Source: Homarus americanus
Lineage: Eukaryota > Arthropoda > Malacostraca > Decapoda > Nephropidae
DNA length: 64,000 nucleotides
NCBI RefSeq assembly: GCF_018991925.1
Contig: NW_024724368.1
Span: 5,482,545 to 5,546,544, forward strand
Direction of reading: 5' to 3'
This document shows positions 31,983 through 48,648 of the stretch, piece after piece (within the stretch, counting starts at the first letter, position 1; each line of letters starts with the position of its first letter). The notes under the pieces are model-generated. The model searched no databases and had not been told where the DNA came from. It saw only the letters and a program-made list of their open reading frames with translations. The position numbers and the translations under genes are program-made.

Positions 31983-33274
31983 GAATGTAGAAAAAATATG
32001 CTTTATTTTCCTGTCACAATATGGAGATGCTGCTGTTGATCAAGGACAGCCCCTTAATTTACTGGTGTGACTTTATACTCGTAAGATGACAACACGTCCA
32101 CAATGTTGAGTCAACTTTAACTGTTTCACACAACCTCTACGTACAACAAGTGAATGTAGGTACTACTAGATGTGACATGGATGAGTTTCCTTCACATCAT
32201 TATTCGATCAGGTTAGATTTAAATTAGATTAGATTGGTGTTAATAGGTTAGGTTAGATTCAAGTTGACTTGGGTTGGTGTGCGAAAGGAACACAAGGATA
32301 TTTCACCCCCAGAATACATGTAACGGCTGACAAATTTTACAGAAGACAGTTCGCACTCCCACGCACGCACACACACACACGCGCGCTTGCACACACACAC
32401 ACACACACACCTTCTGAGGCTGTGGTCAGGAGATGTAAAAACGTTGAAATTAAACTTACGAGAACAGCACACTAAATGTCCATGTGAATCTTGGCATTTT
32501 TGGCAGCCTTGGCTTGGGTGGTGGCCGATTATTGGTTGTCCAGGTTGTGGGTAAGGTCCAGGTTGTGGGTAAGGCCCAGGTGGTGGGTAAGGCCCAGGTG
32601 GTGGGTAAGGCCCAGGTGGTGGGTAAGGCCCAGGTGGTGGGTAAATCCCAGGCTGTGGGTAACGTCCAGGCGGGTAACGTCCAGGCGGGTAACGTCCAGG
32701 CTGAAGTTCCTTGATGATGTTGCCGACGGTGTCCAGTATAGTACCACTCCCCCCGGGGCGGCTGGTTTAGGGTGGGAAAGAAAATTGATCACAAAAACAC
32801 TGAGTTCCATCCACTATTATAACTGCAGTTGGTTAATTTATTGATGGTGTCAAACTGAAGCCTTAACAAGTTTCAGGCGTCCTTACTACAGTAACACTCG
32901 TCTTATAACTCCCAGCGTAAAAGTAATTACAAGGCATCCCCATACTGACAATTCCTTTCGATATTACTTTACTGTACAATAGATACTTATCTGTGGAATT
33001 AACCCCTTGAGAGCTTAAATCTTGATCTACTGCAACAAAACCTTTCAAAACTGCCTTAGTTCTTGATCTACTGCGGTAAAAGATAAATTAGAACCTTGAT
33101 TATGAAGACTTACTGGAACAAGGCACCGCTGGCACTGGACACACCGACCACTTCACCGTCATGTGCGAAGGTTGGGTTCTGATGGAAGATCTTAGTGTCG
33201 TGGCTGTCGTCATCAGCCTGGGCCTCAGATACTACCACCACCACCACCGCTACCACACACGACCACGCCCTCAT
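31524..33274 (-). CDS. Crustin D: proline/tyrosine-repeat WAP-domain protein (three coding exons)
   Basis: Join of 33274-33114, 32761-32460 and 31696-31524 on the minus strand, 636 nt, 211 residues; both junctions keep frame (phases 2 and 1). Signal peptide is about residues 1-20 (MRAWSCVVAVVVVVVSEAQA) and the mature end is acidic (DDDSHD). A possible amphipathic stretch (TILDTVGNIIKELQ, 61-74) precedes a Pro/Tyr/Gly repeat (75-131): PGRYP x3, then PPGPYP x4 and QPGPYP. The four-cysteine motif is C140, C143, C152, C153 and the WAP domain has C162, C169, C180, C186, C192, C193, C197, C203. The WAP core is SSCCSDRC, without the KCCFD of the other three, and its loops are His/Ser-rich. Function as a secreted immune effector is inferred; the PGxYP repeat is unlike ordinary Gly-rich crustins. 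Confidence 0.88.
31944..31980. repeat. (TG)n microsatellite in crustin D intron
   Basis: About 18 TG units. Confidence 0.95.
32366..32410. repeat. (CA)n/(CG)n microsatellite in crustin D intron
   Basis: CA runs around a short CGCGCG core. Confidence 0.9.
32460..32761 (-). CDS. Crustin D exon with Pro/Tyr repeat and four-cysteine motif
   Basis: Acceptor CACCCTAAACCAG ends at 32762. Donor is TCTC|GTAAGT with the intron from 32459. Four 18-bp units coding PPGPYP are identical at DNA level, so the coding repeat expanded recently. Confidence 0.85.
33114..33274 (-). CDS. Crustin D exon with signal peptide
   Basis: Acceptor GTCGTGGTACAG abuts the ATG, as in crustin A. Donor is TTCCA|GTAAGT with the intron from 33113. 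Confidence 0.85.
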
Positions 33275-33334
33275 CTGTACCACGACCACAACGTACAGAG
33301 TGAATCAAGTCGTTTACTAAGATATGGAAATCAT

Positions 33335-33575
<241 letters not shown>

Positions 33576-33703
33576 AACACGGTACTTCAGACGTTCAGTG
33601 ATTTCCTCTTGATTTACCAGCTGAAGAGTGTTCTAGTAGGTGTTATTATCTGTACTGTACTGTTGGAATATAATTTGTTTAATGTGTTGGGTCTGATTTC
33701 TAA

Positions 33704-33704
33704 T

Positions 33705-33748
<44 letters not shown>
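33704..33748. repeat. (TG)n microsatellite
   Basis: About 21 TG units in the same intron. Confidence 0.95.
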
Positions 33749-33749
<1 letters not shown>

Positions 33750-34197
33750 CATTATTTTTTGGGGTGGAAGATTATAGATTTAATGTTTCGATGTAAAATT
33801 TATTTGTTTGTACAGTAGTAGGTGTTTATTTATGTAAATTAGTGTTTACATAAACAAATTTAAGATATATCTGTCCATTTTTTTTACCAATTGAGTAAAA
33901 ACGTTTTGGTGTGACTGGGTAACAATTTGTTCATATTGTAAAGTTGTATTGACATATAAACGAGTACAAAGACTCACTTATATCTGTATATATTACGTGG
34001 CGTGTGTGTTTATAACATATTAGAAAATGATGATTATTGGCAACATAGACGATAATCAAAACTCCTTTGGACTAAAATATTGTAACATAACTTTATCTCA
34101 CCCAAAACAAATAATGAATGACATTATATGGGAATTTTTTTTAGTAAAGCCTAACCCAAAACTTTTTATTTTTCAATAACATTTCTTGACCACAAAC

Positions 34198-34252
34198 CTT
34201 AACAACGGAGATACTCAAGACAAGTTGACTCTCCGCTCAATGCTGCGACACT
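34198..34252 (-). other. Crustin D non-coding exon 1
   Basis: From A+1 at 34252 to GTTAAG|GTTTGT (intron from 34197). The donor is weaker than the others, so the 3' limit is uncertain. Confidence 0.5.
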
Positions 34253-34284
34253 GACTGCCACTCCATAGCGACGGGTTATATATA
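34250..34284 (-). promoter_or_regulatory. Crustin D core promoter
   Basis: Minus-strand TATATATAA (34284-34276) and initiator TCAGT (34254-34250) with 32-bp spacing, the same arrangement as crustin B. Confidence 0.75.
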
Positions 34285-35229
34285 CAGGTAACCAGCCCGG
34301 TTGTACTGTACCTGAGGTGAATGTTTCCCGGCTCAAGATGTTACACTGGAATTTGCGCGCTCGTGTGTGTGTGTGTGTGTTCCTCTGAATTTTCGTGTGT
34401 GCACGCGTGTGTATTATCTTTCTGTATTTTCTTTATGTGTGTAAGTTTGTTTGTGAGTATAAGAGTGTGAGTGTTTCTTCGAACAACCGATAATGTAATA
34501 TCCATCAGCCCTGTTAGGTAGATGTAGTATCGTCTTGGACCTGGGCTGGTGGCAGCCGGGGGAAGAGGGGGGGGGGGGTGACCAGCCTGGAGAGACAAAT
34601 GGATGGGCTACCCTCATAATAGTGGCGTTGTATCTATGGGAAAACGATATTTATAAAGAAAAAACAAAAAGAAGACACACTCGGGTCATCTGGTTTTTGG
34701 TACTTGAAGCGGTACTAAAACTGCTAAGTCAGTACCCGGCAGCAGGACACCGGGAACATTGACAGGTGTTCCTGTTCCTTCAGTTACCATTTATCTGACG
34801 GTAGAAATGACCGGAGTTTAATGATATTTATCAGTCAGAAAAAGCGTTAGTAAAATCTGCATAGAAGTTTTGGTTTTCCTTTATTTCTGAAACAGTAACA
34901 TTTATTGACGTTAAGCTCGAGTAAGTTTGGGTGGTTCTTCTACTGTCTGGTGCAGTTGATGACGGGGAAACCCCGGGGTGGGCGGGGTAGAGGACGGGTT
35001 GTATTCAGGAGTGGAACAGGTTTACAGTGACCTCTGAGGTATTATAACAGTACCTAAGATCCGCTCTCAGGCCACTCTTACCTCCTGGTATTTTATAAAT
35101 ACTTAGAGCCAAACTCTATTTAAATCAAAACAGTTGAAATTATTTAGTTAGAATCTTCAAGTAAGGTGTTAAGAAGACGCCAGTAACAGATGCAGTTAGT
35201 AGGTTAAGACCTGGCCGTCGGCGAGGGAA
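34285..35229. other. Upstream region of crustin D
   Basis: Short GT run at 34365-34380 and a G run at 34567-34577. No coding exon supported. Confidence 0.45.
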
Positions 35230-35330
35230 TCCTGCCAGTCTTTTTTTATTTTGTTTTTTTTTTACGGGGATTACCCCACCCGGGCACAGGTTACTGACCC
35301 ACATCGGGGCCTGGGGCGCGAAAATGCAGC

Positions 35331-35398
<68 letters not shown>

Positions 35399-35472
35399 AT
35401 GGTAAATAAACTTTTTAAAAAATTAATTATAAAATAATAATAATAATAATAATAATAATAATCATAATAATC

Positions 35473-35552
<80 letters not shown>

Positions 35553-35808
35553 CCATAAATACAAAAATGAAAAAAAGATCAAAGGTAAGAAACAATATAT
35601 TATGTTGTGTTGTCAAAGTAAGAGAAACAATTGAGACCCTGCAATTGTGTGTAAATGAGGCAGAAAGTCAGATCAGCAACCTGGGACTTCGTCACAATTT
35701 TTGTGATGCCATATGGCAGCAGGGTCTACCATTAGACAACACATTATGCTTCCAATATCTTCCCAGGCGGTAATACCTCCCTGTTTGATAGCTGCCTACT
35801 ACCTACAA
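35230..35808 (-). mobile_element. Dispersed repeat family 'R1', copy 2, with expanded (AAT)n
   Basis: Same ends and right-hand 180 bp as 1938-2374. The AAT-rich middle has expanded to two long arrays at 35327-35397 and 35434-35551, producing a false poly-Tyr ORF on the minus strand. Confidence 0.75.
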
Positions 35809-36808
35809 CCCTCCTAACACGTAGTGACCACATGTGCACATATTAGAGAACTTGATTGTTTATTGCAATATTATTTACTATATTGGTATACACTACTGGT
35901 GGCAGCTAATGGTATGAGCAGCTACTCAGCTAACCTAATTAAGAAGTGGCGTCCCCTCTATCCGACTCCTCAGTTACTGTGAACAACAGACACAAACAGC
36001 TCGACAGATGTTGACATCAGTACACCAACTCTGGCTAAACTTGATGGCAAACTTCATACTGACCTTAACAAAGACCTTCTTAGATTGTGAAGGAAGTCAG
36101 TGCAGGTAATAGTTCAGCGCGGGGCGAAGGATGGCCCTCTGGTAAGCGTCTTTGTTGTTTACCAAGTGATTACTATACGTTTCATTATCAAGGGTCATCT
36201 CCATGGCTCGGTTTCAGATTGATTGTTACCACGTGAAGTTAGCACCAATATTACATAAACTAATAGGGCAAAGAGTTTACGTTCCAGAGCTTCCTAAATA
36301 CAACTAGTTTCACTCCCATAAATGCATCAGTAACGGGAGTTGTGTTTCTCTTCATGACCAGAGTTTCCTCAGACCTTTGTTTTGGATATAAAGGGCGGGA
36401 ATTTTGACCAGTATTGATATTATCACGTAAAAAAATGTAATTTACGAGTCTCTCTTTATTTCTGAACACCACAGAGTAGTTAAAAGATAATTGAGAGAGA
36501 TGGTATTAAGGTTAGGTTATGTTAAGTTAGGTTGAAATTTTGTTGAGGATGCCAACGTTTGCAAAGATATTACAATATGTTCTATTGGTGGTTATTCCTC
36601 TGAAATTTTCATATGTTTGCTCTTTTACTTAAAGTTTATATAGAGCCAGTGATGGTGGGTCACTCGAGAAAGGGCAGTTTTGGCGCCCGTTAAAAGACCG
36701 CGAAACTAAATCCCTGAAGCTAGCATCTATAACAATGAAGGTCACAGTCCAGTTCTTATTGAGGCATTGTGAATACATTCTTCAGTACAGTTACAGTATT
36801 TATGGTTC

Positions 36809-36809
<1 letters not shown>
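35809..36809. other. Intergenic, no feature recognised
   Basis: A few TTAGG-like motifs near 36510-36533, otherwise nothing supported. Confidence 0.45.

Positions 36810-36810
<1 letters not shown>

Positions 36811-36873
<63 letters not shown>
36811..36873. repeat. (TTA)n microsatellite
   Basis: About 20 ATT units with one interruption. Confidence 0.95.
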
Positions 36874-36874
<1 letters not shown>

Positions 36875-37452
36875 AATGTTCTGGTGGTTGACAAAATATT
36901 TATATCTACAGACCCTGCATCTTAGGTGGCTTCATCCTGGCGTAGGGATAGATGATGGTGCACGACAATCTCCCTAGCACCTTCCTATCCAAATTCAACG
37001 GTAACGTGTTTATGTTGTTACTCGTATATGAACGATGGTCTGGTCCATATACAGTAGGTGATATCACTGTCACACACATTCCTTTAGACTGTTGTCAGTG
37101 CGAGGGGAAGGAGCAGTTTAACGTATATGGGAACAAAAAATATAAATCAGGTAAACCGAGATCTTCAGATGCTGATGACGAACAAGTGAGAGAGGTGTTC
37201 ACTCTCTTCCTTTTCAACAGCGAGGCTTCTTTTCTTTTCCTCTTTTGACGGATGGTTCAGCAAAGTAAATCCAATCAGCTGGCTTCGCCTATCTCCGGAC
37301 GTCACCCACATTGGATTTTTATTTAAGGAAAAACGTAAGGGAAAAAATGCATATGAGTAATAATCTTAATGGATGACGACACCGAATTCGAGGAGCTGTG
37401 GGCAACATCACACCAGGTAGACGAGAGAGAATACGCCTGGAGCCGAGTTTCC

Positions 37453-37459
<7 letters not shown>
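36874..37459. other. Intergenic, no feature recognised
   Basis: A 98-codon open frame at 36952-37248 has no recognisable domain or splice context and is not called a gene. Confidence 0.4.

Positions 37460-37494
<35 letters not shown>
37460..37494. repeat. (AC)n microsatellite
   Basis: About 17 units. Confidence 0.95.
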
Positions 37495-37496
<2 letters not shown>

Positions 37497-37689
37497 TACA
37501 GTAACCTGATGAAACTTTAAACAGAAGAAAAAATTATGTAACTTTCATTTTGCTGTAATTATCTTCTAAAGATCTATAATAATAAATATATTAAGGTTAG
37601 AATTTGAATGATTCTTTAGTGGACACCTTTTGTAGTAATTATGTACAGCAATATTAACACGTGATAAAGGTGAGTAGTGTATTGATGGT

Positions 37690-37882
37690 CACCATGACAC
37701 ACGTGAGAGAGCGTGACAAGTGTGAGGGAGTGTGACACGGGTGAGGGAGTGTGACACGGGTGAGGGAGTGTGACACGGGTGAGGGAGTGTGACACGGGTG
37801 AGGGAGTGTGACACGAGTGAGGGAGTGTGACACGAGTGATGGAGTGTGACACGGATTAGGGAGTGTGACACGGGCGAGGAAG
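37690..37882. repeat. 19-bp minisatellite
   Basis: About ten copies of TGTGACACGGGTGAGGGAG, several of them identical. Confidence 0.9.
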
Positions 37883-37925
37883 CATTCTTAGTTACGAGTA
37901 GTTACCGTATGAACATTTGAGAATT

Positions 37926-38470
37926 AGCTCTCTCTCTCCCTCTCTCTCCTTCTTCTTCCAGTCTTTCTCCCGCTTTCTTTACCTTTCTCTCTTCCCTTAG
38001 TCTCCTCTTCACTTGACTTCTCTCTCTTCCCGGTGCTTTCCCCCTCATACCTCTTATTGCATTCTACTTTGATCTTCCCACCTTACTCTTGTTCCCCTTC
38101 CTCACTCCTCCTCGGACCATCTACGTCTTCCCCTACTCTTCCTGTTCTGCTCTTCCTTCTTGCTTCCCCTGTTTCATCTTCTCCCTCCTCCCTTTACTCT
38201 TTCATCTTCTAATCATCATCGTCACCATCTACACTTTGTCCCTTCCCGTCTACACATTATTACCTCCATTATCTTTTTCCTTCCCATCTCCTCTCTTCTC
38301 ATGCCTTCTGTTTTCGCTTCTCTCTCATCCTCAGTGTTTACTTCCTCTCCCTTCCGCCTTTTCACTACGTCCTCTTCTCTTCCGTTTATCTCCGCTTTGC
38401 TTTTCTTCACCTCGTCCTTCTCTACGTTGCCCTCCCCCTCTCCTCCTCACTTGCTTCTAGCGCGCTCCTT
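37926..38470. repeat. Pyrimidine-rich (C/T) tract of about 540 bp
   Basis: The plus strand is overwhelmingly C and T without a fixed unit. Ser/Leu/Pro-rich ORFs in it are compositional. Confidence 0.85.
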
Positions 38471-38886
38471 TGCATGTCAATAATGTTTCTCTTGTCATGT
38501 AAATTTTTCCAGTGTTAAGAGCCTGGTGCCAAAGCCTCGGTCCGCGATAACCAAAGTGGACCACATTTTTGTTTATTCCTCGTGAATGAACGCTGCCACG
38601 CGCTTATCCTTTTATTCCCACTCGCTTTTTTTCTTTTGACTTGGCGTCAGACCCCTGATTTTTTTCTTATTAATCTTAATATTCATAGTGCTTTTATTTT
38701 CGTAGAATTTTGGATGTAATCGGGTGTTGATTTTTTTATGAAATGTGGGCATAGAGATATTAGAAGTAGTGATGAATATAAGATTTATATCACGAATGTA
38801 AATTAGGTATAAGTTTATAAATATGGTTCACACGAATGTATATTACATTTACCTGAAGATGAATTAGTTCGAGGTTTGCTCATTCC

Positions 38887-41370
<2,484 letters not shown>

Positions 41371-41545
41371 ACACAGGTGGTGATGGTCGGTGGTGGTGAT
41401 GGTCGGTGGTGGTGATGGTCGGTGGTGGTGATGGTTGGTGATGGTCGGTGGTGGTGATGGTCGGTGGTGGTGATGGTCGGTGGTGGTGATGGTCGGTGGT
41501 GGTCGGTGGAGGTCGGTTGTATTCGTGGTGGTAGTGGTGGTGGGT
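41371..41545. repeat. 16-bp minisatellite
   Basis: Copies of GATGGTCGGTGGTGGT. Confidence 0.9.
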
Positions 41546-42283
41546 AGAGGGGATGGAAGGACAGATGTTAATCAGTAAACCTGCACAGCAACACACGGGG
41601 ATAAATGAAAAGTCACACCCAGGAGGGGTACCACAAGTAGAATCACGTCCCTGTTGCAGATGGAGTCTAATCAGTCACTTCTGGTCTTATTGTGCACTAA
41701 CTAACCGACGAGGATACGAACGTAGGTACTGACTGGCTTACGTGGGCACTTACTAGTATACGCGGGTACTAATATGGGCACTAACCGGGTTCCCTAACCT
41801 GGTTTGTATGGACACTACCATACCACATGTGTCTACGTCTCTCTGGGAATTATCTGTCCTCTCAGTCTACCTTAGTCTTCCCGACACCACACGGCACTAC
41901 CTGTCCACTATCTGGCCTCCCCTTTACACCCTTTACAACCATAGACCAAATCACTAATACATAATTAAATATTTCCTTATATTCCTTAACTATTCAAACT
42001 ATCCTGGAGTCTTTCACGAACAATACTCTAAAGCCTTGGCCAAGTCACGGTGTACATGTATACTAGCAATGTTACCGCCACGTTCAGGGAACCGTTACCT
42101 TATATCGAGTTCCTCTTCCTGCAGGGGTGTCAAGCGGGAGCGTCCAACCGTAAACACGGATGAGAGTCAGTGTTACAGGGAGTCACAGACAGCGACACAG
42201 AGGCCACCAGTCACTCTGTCAATTACCTTGGGACTTCGCGCCACCAATCAAGCTTGGCAACACTGTCAGGTGTGTTGTGTTGT
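41546..42283. other. Intergenic, no feature recognised
   Basis: No supported feature. Confidence 0.45.
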
Positions 42284-42284
42284 A

Positions 42285-42315
<31 letters not shown>

Positions 42316-42325
42316 ATGTATGTAT

Positions 42326-42359
<34 letters not shown>
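42284..42359. repeat. (TG)n microsatellite
   Basis: Two TG runs around a TATGTATGTATG core. Confidence 0.95.
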
Positions 42360-42569
42360 CGTATACTAGGGTAAAGAACAGATTTCCTCCTGCTGGGAAG
42401 TCAGGACATCCACATCGATGTTTCGGTAGAGCAGTGAATGGTAGTGCTCTTTCCAGTGCTGAAGGAGGCCTTCTTCGTCTTTATTTAAGGAGTTACTGTC
42501 GGAGGAGTGGAGGGGGCTACGCCATGAGTGATTGGCCCATAAAATGTTTTAACGGAATTTAAAAAATCG

Positions 42570-42892
42570 CGCATCTTGTGCTATTAAAGACGCCTCCATC
42601 GTCAATATTTATAAGAACAAGGGAGACCGGTCAGAATGTAACAACATCCGCGGGATCTCGCTGCTGTCCATAGCTGGCAAGATTATCGCCCGAGTCATCC
42701 TAAACAGACTTCTCCCTGAGGCGGAAAACTTCCTTCCAGAATCTCAATAAGGCCTTAGACCATCACGTGACACACTGACATGATCTTTGCTGCCCGCCAG
42801 ATACAGAAAAAGTGCCGAGAACAGCGTTGTGTCCTGTACATGGCCTAAATCGACTTAACCAAGGCCTTCTACTCGGTTAACAGGGAAGCCCT

Positions 42893-42893
<1 letters not shown>
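42570..42893 (+). pseudogene. LINE reverse transcriptase fragment (fingers/palm), truncated by a microsatellite
   Basis: Reading with stops gives DASIVNIYKNKGDRSECNNI, RGISLLSIAGKIIARVILNR, then a GxRPSRDTxT-type segment, KKCREQRCVLYMAxIDLTKAF and SVNREALC. These are the KNKGDRSxCNNYRGISLL and FIDLTKAFDxVxR motifs of RTE- or jockey-like non-LTR elements. Stops interrupt three conserved places. The copy breaks off at a (TG)n(TA)n array before the catalytic xADD. Confidence 0.75.
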
Positions 42894-43941
<1,048 letters not shown>

Positions 43942-44072
43942 TCGAGTATGATGACTTAACCCCTAGAGTACGATGACAGCCCTAGAGTGCGATGACAGCC
44001 CTAGAGTACGATGACAGCCCTAGAGTACGATGACTTAACCCCTTGTGTACGATGACAACCTCTTGAGTACGA
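43942..44072. repeat. 19-bp minisatellite
   Basis: About six to seven copies of CCCTAGAGTACGATGACAG-like units. Confidence 0.85.
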
Positions 44073-46231
44073 TAACTTAAGACACCATAAAACAAAACAC
44101 TAATATCAGACGATCTATATTTTTTCCAGGTATCATTTCCACGGTCAGTGTGTCAATGAGACTCGGTCCGTCATTCCCTCCCTCTCATATCAATACTAAT
44201 CGCTACACGTCATTTTCTATCATTCCATCAATACTCCGTGCAAGTTCCATTTAGTCGAATTTCATCCTAAATTACATCGTTCTTTCCTCGCACTTTTCTC
44301 AACTTACACCCAATATTGCACAGCGCTAACATAATATTACTTTAAAACCCCACGTAACATTTTTGTGGTTAATCTTCCAATGAAATAAGTTGGGGTGTAT
44401 AATCTTCAAGTAATCTTATTGTTTTATCAATTATTCGGTAAAAATTTAAATCACTTATACATATACAAAAACAAATTAAAGAAAAGATAACGAACTGCCA
44501 TTAATGATAACTGAAAATGGATTGTTTTATATTTACAACATATAAATTACAAACGACAAATACTGTACTGAACACCAGTTACAAGTGTTCAGTAAAATGA
44601 TGTTTCAGGAACAGTGATCGATTAGAACGCCTGACAAGAAAAACCTTCCAAATGTAACAACCAAATCAATGCAATATAACTGAACCAAAATTGCCTAACA
44701 AAAATATTCTACATATTCAAAGTAAACTAACTAATATTATCTAAACTTTCAAAATAGCGCATTAAAAAAAAATTACCACCAATATGACCCAACTAAAGTA
44801 ACTTAATTTACTAACTAATATCCAGAGCCAAGCTAATGGACGGCCACCAGTCACACAATGTACTGTAAACATACTTGTGACTGTATGTGTCAACAATATA
44901 AGAGTCGTGCTATAGTTATATATAGGATCAGTAGGAGCTCGCCTGATGGGTCCTTGTCTTAGGTGTAAGTCCTGTTGTAATGGACGAGTATTACCCACAA
45001 AGTTTTTTGTTAATGAGCTTCCTGTGACACTTTTACTCTAAACGCTCAACCTTCTGCGGTAAACAATCCACTCATAGATGTCGTTGTTTGCCTGATTAAC
45101 AATTTGAGGTCACCGTAAGTCCCAACAGTCAACCTTAACTGGAGAGGGTTTGTCCTAGGGAAGTTTGTCACCCCCCCAGGAAAAGTACCAAAGCACGTGT
45201 GTATTAGTAGCTTCGAGGGTTTTTTTTTAAGTGGTACCCGAGAGTCATGCATCTTTATGTAATATCCTAGTTGATAAAGGCTTAGAAGACGAACGCTGCT
45301 TCATTAATAGACTAATAAAATTCCCTTAACGACCCCGCTACAATCTGGTACCCCGAAGTCGACAGGAAAATGTGGGGTTAAATATATAAAAAATAATATA
45401 ATAGCATAATAAACTTAGTAAAATCATTATCTTACCCAACTAGCCTTAACGTTACCAAAAGAGTAAACATTTCTTATTTTATCAAAAACTCAAAACTCAG
45501 CGGATAAACTTGACATGAAAATTATATTTCCTAAAGAGCAAACCTTCAAATAAAGAAGCGTCCTCTTTCTGGTCAATTATTTCCAATTTTATATTAGGCC
45601 AGACTTCAACACTGTAAATCACCGTTCCTATTGTTTTTTTTTTTTTTTTTTATAGTAACATCAATAGGCCTAATACAGCCGCGATCTTGCACAACTACTG
45701 TACAGTACATTAGGCCTTAGACTGTAGACTAGACTTATTAGTCAATTTCATAAGCAAAGGTCATCACCACAAATATTATTAGGCTTACCTGTCATTCCTA
45801 AAATCACACATTTCCTTTTGGCAGCCGCCATAGGAGAAATTGAGGTGACTTTGTTTACGCCTTGACCCTCTATATCTTCTCACGTGTGACTTTGTCTACG
45901 CCTCATCAGCTGGGTAACTTATGATTGGTTAGTAGTCTATCAGAGTGTTTTGTTCTGGGCACGGTGATTGGTCTAGTGAAGAATCAAAACTATAGTCTTT
46001 GATCAAAACAAATACACCAAATCTCTCTGGCGTCAGCTTACTGAACTAAATTTCGCACGGATCTCCAAATCTTCTGGAGATGAGGAAAAAGTGTCGGCGC
46101 CTTAACTACCGTGTTAAACGGGAGCCACGCTGACTATATATTGACACAACTTGGTCCAACAAGAGCACTGGATTTTCGCCCAATCGTTCACTGGGAAGTT
46201 TGAACTATACCATCTTACCTGATCATGCTAC
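44073..46231. other. Intergenic, A/T-rich
   Basis: No coding exon recognised; homopolymer T at 45635-45652. Confidence 0.45.
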
Positions 46232-46271
46232 CCGTTACCCAAAGACTGTGTGTATAGTCTTTGGGTAACGG
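46232..46271. repeat. Perfect 16-bp inverted repeat, 8-bp loop
   Basis: CCGTTACCCAAAGACT (46232-46247) pairs exactly with AGTCTTTGGGTAACGG (46256-46271). Confidence 0.9.
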
Positions 46272-47958
<1,687 letters not shown>

Positions 47959-48079
47959 CCGGTACTGGTCGCCAACTGCTTGGCCTAGCGGCCATTTCAT
48001 ATCAAATCCCAGAGAAACAACAACAATAACACTGATAATGAATTTGTCACTTTCGCTTCTCGGAAAACTGACGACTTTT

Positions 48080-48400
48080 CAGGTACTAACTCAAGTATTG
48101 AAGACTTCCTGGTCCTTGTATGGAAAGCCGAGGATCCCTAACTTTTTATTCAAGATATTGAGAACCTTTAGATCTTCATTCAGAATCCTGAGGCTCCCGG
48201 ATCTTGATTCGGAAACTCCAGGTCTTGAATCTAGGGACCAAGATCCTCCACTCCTCGACTAAAGGTACTTAGGGCCTTCTAGGCTTTACTCAAGATACTG
48301 AAAGCTTCCAGGCCTTAATTGAAAACATTGAGACCTCCGGATCTCGACATGAAGTACTGATTACCTCCATATCTTGACCGAAGAAATATGTTTTTATGTA
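48080..48400. repeat. Degenerate ~35-bp repeat
   Basis: Loose copies containing TTCAAGATACTGAG and CTTCCAGGTCTTGA-like phrases. Fainter copies continue to about 48640, into the 3' flank of the eclosion hormone gene. Confidence 0.6.
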
Positions 48401-48648
48401 TACCTAGTGCTTCAACAGGATAATATTTAAGCACAAATGCTAAGTCAAGTCTCATCTTAGACAACAACAATGAGAAATTCTAAATATATGCACAGTGCAC
48501 AGGAGACTTCCAGATATTGTCTTGAGCATTAAATACTGCCAAATTTTGGCTTGAGCCACGACACTGAAGAACTGTGAGTCATGATACTCAGGAGGGAGGA
48601 GGGGATGAACTGAGCATTTCCAAGTCTTCATATGGAGCACCTTCATGT

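Noticed and set aside
32484..32844. VGKAQVVGKAQ and WVRPRWWV repeat ORFs
   Set aside because: Antisense shadows of the Pro/Tyr repeat exon of crustin D.
35140..35616. 158-codon minus-strand ORF with long poly-Tyr
   Set aside because: Produced by (AAT)n inside repeat R1, no domain or start context.
36952..37248. 98-codon ORF with DCCQC motif
   Set aside because: The cysteine spacing does not fit a WAP or crustin motif and no splice context was found.
38089..38483. Leu/Ser/Pro-rich ORFs
   Set aside because: Pyrimidine-rich tract in different frames.
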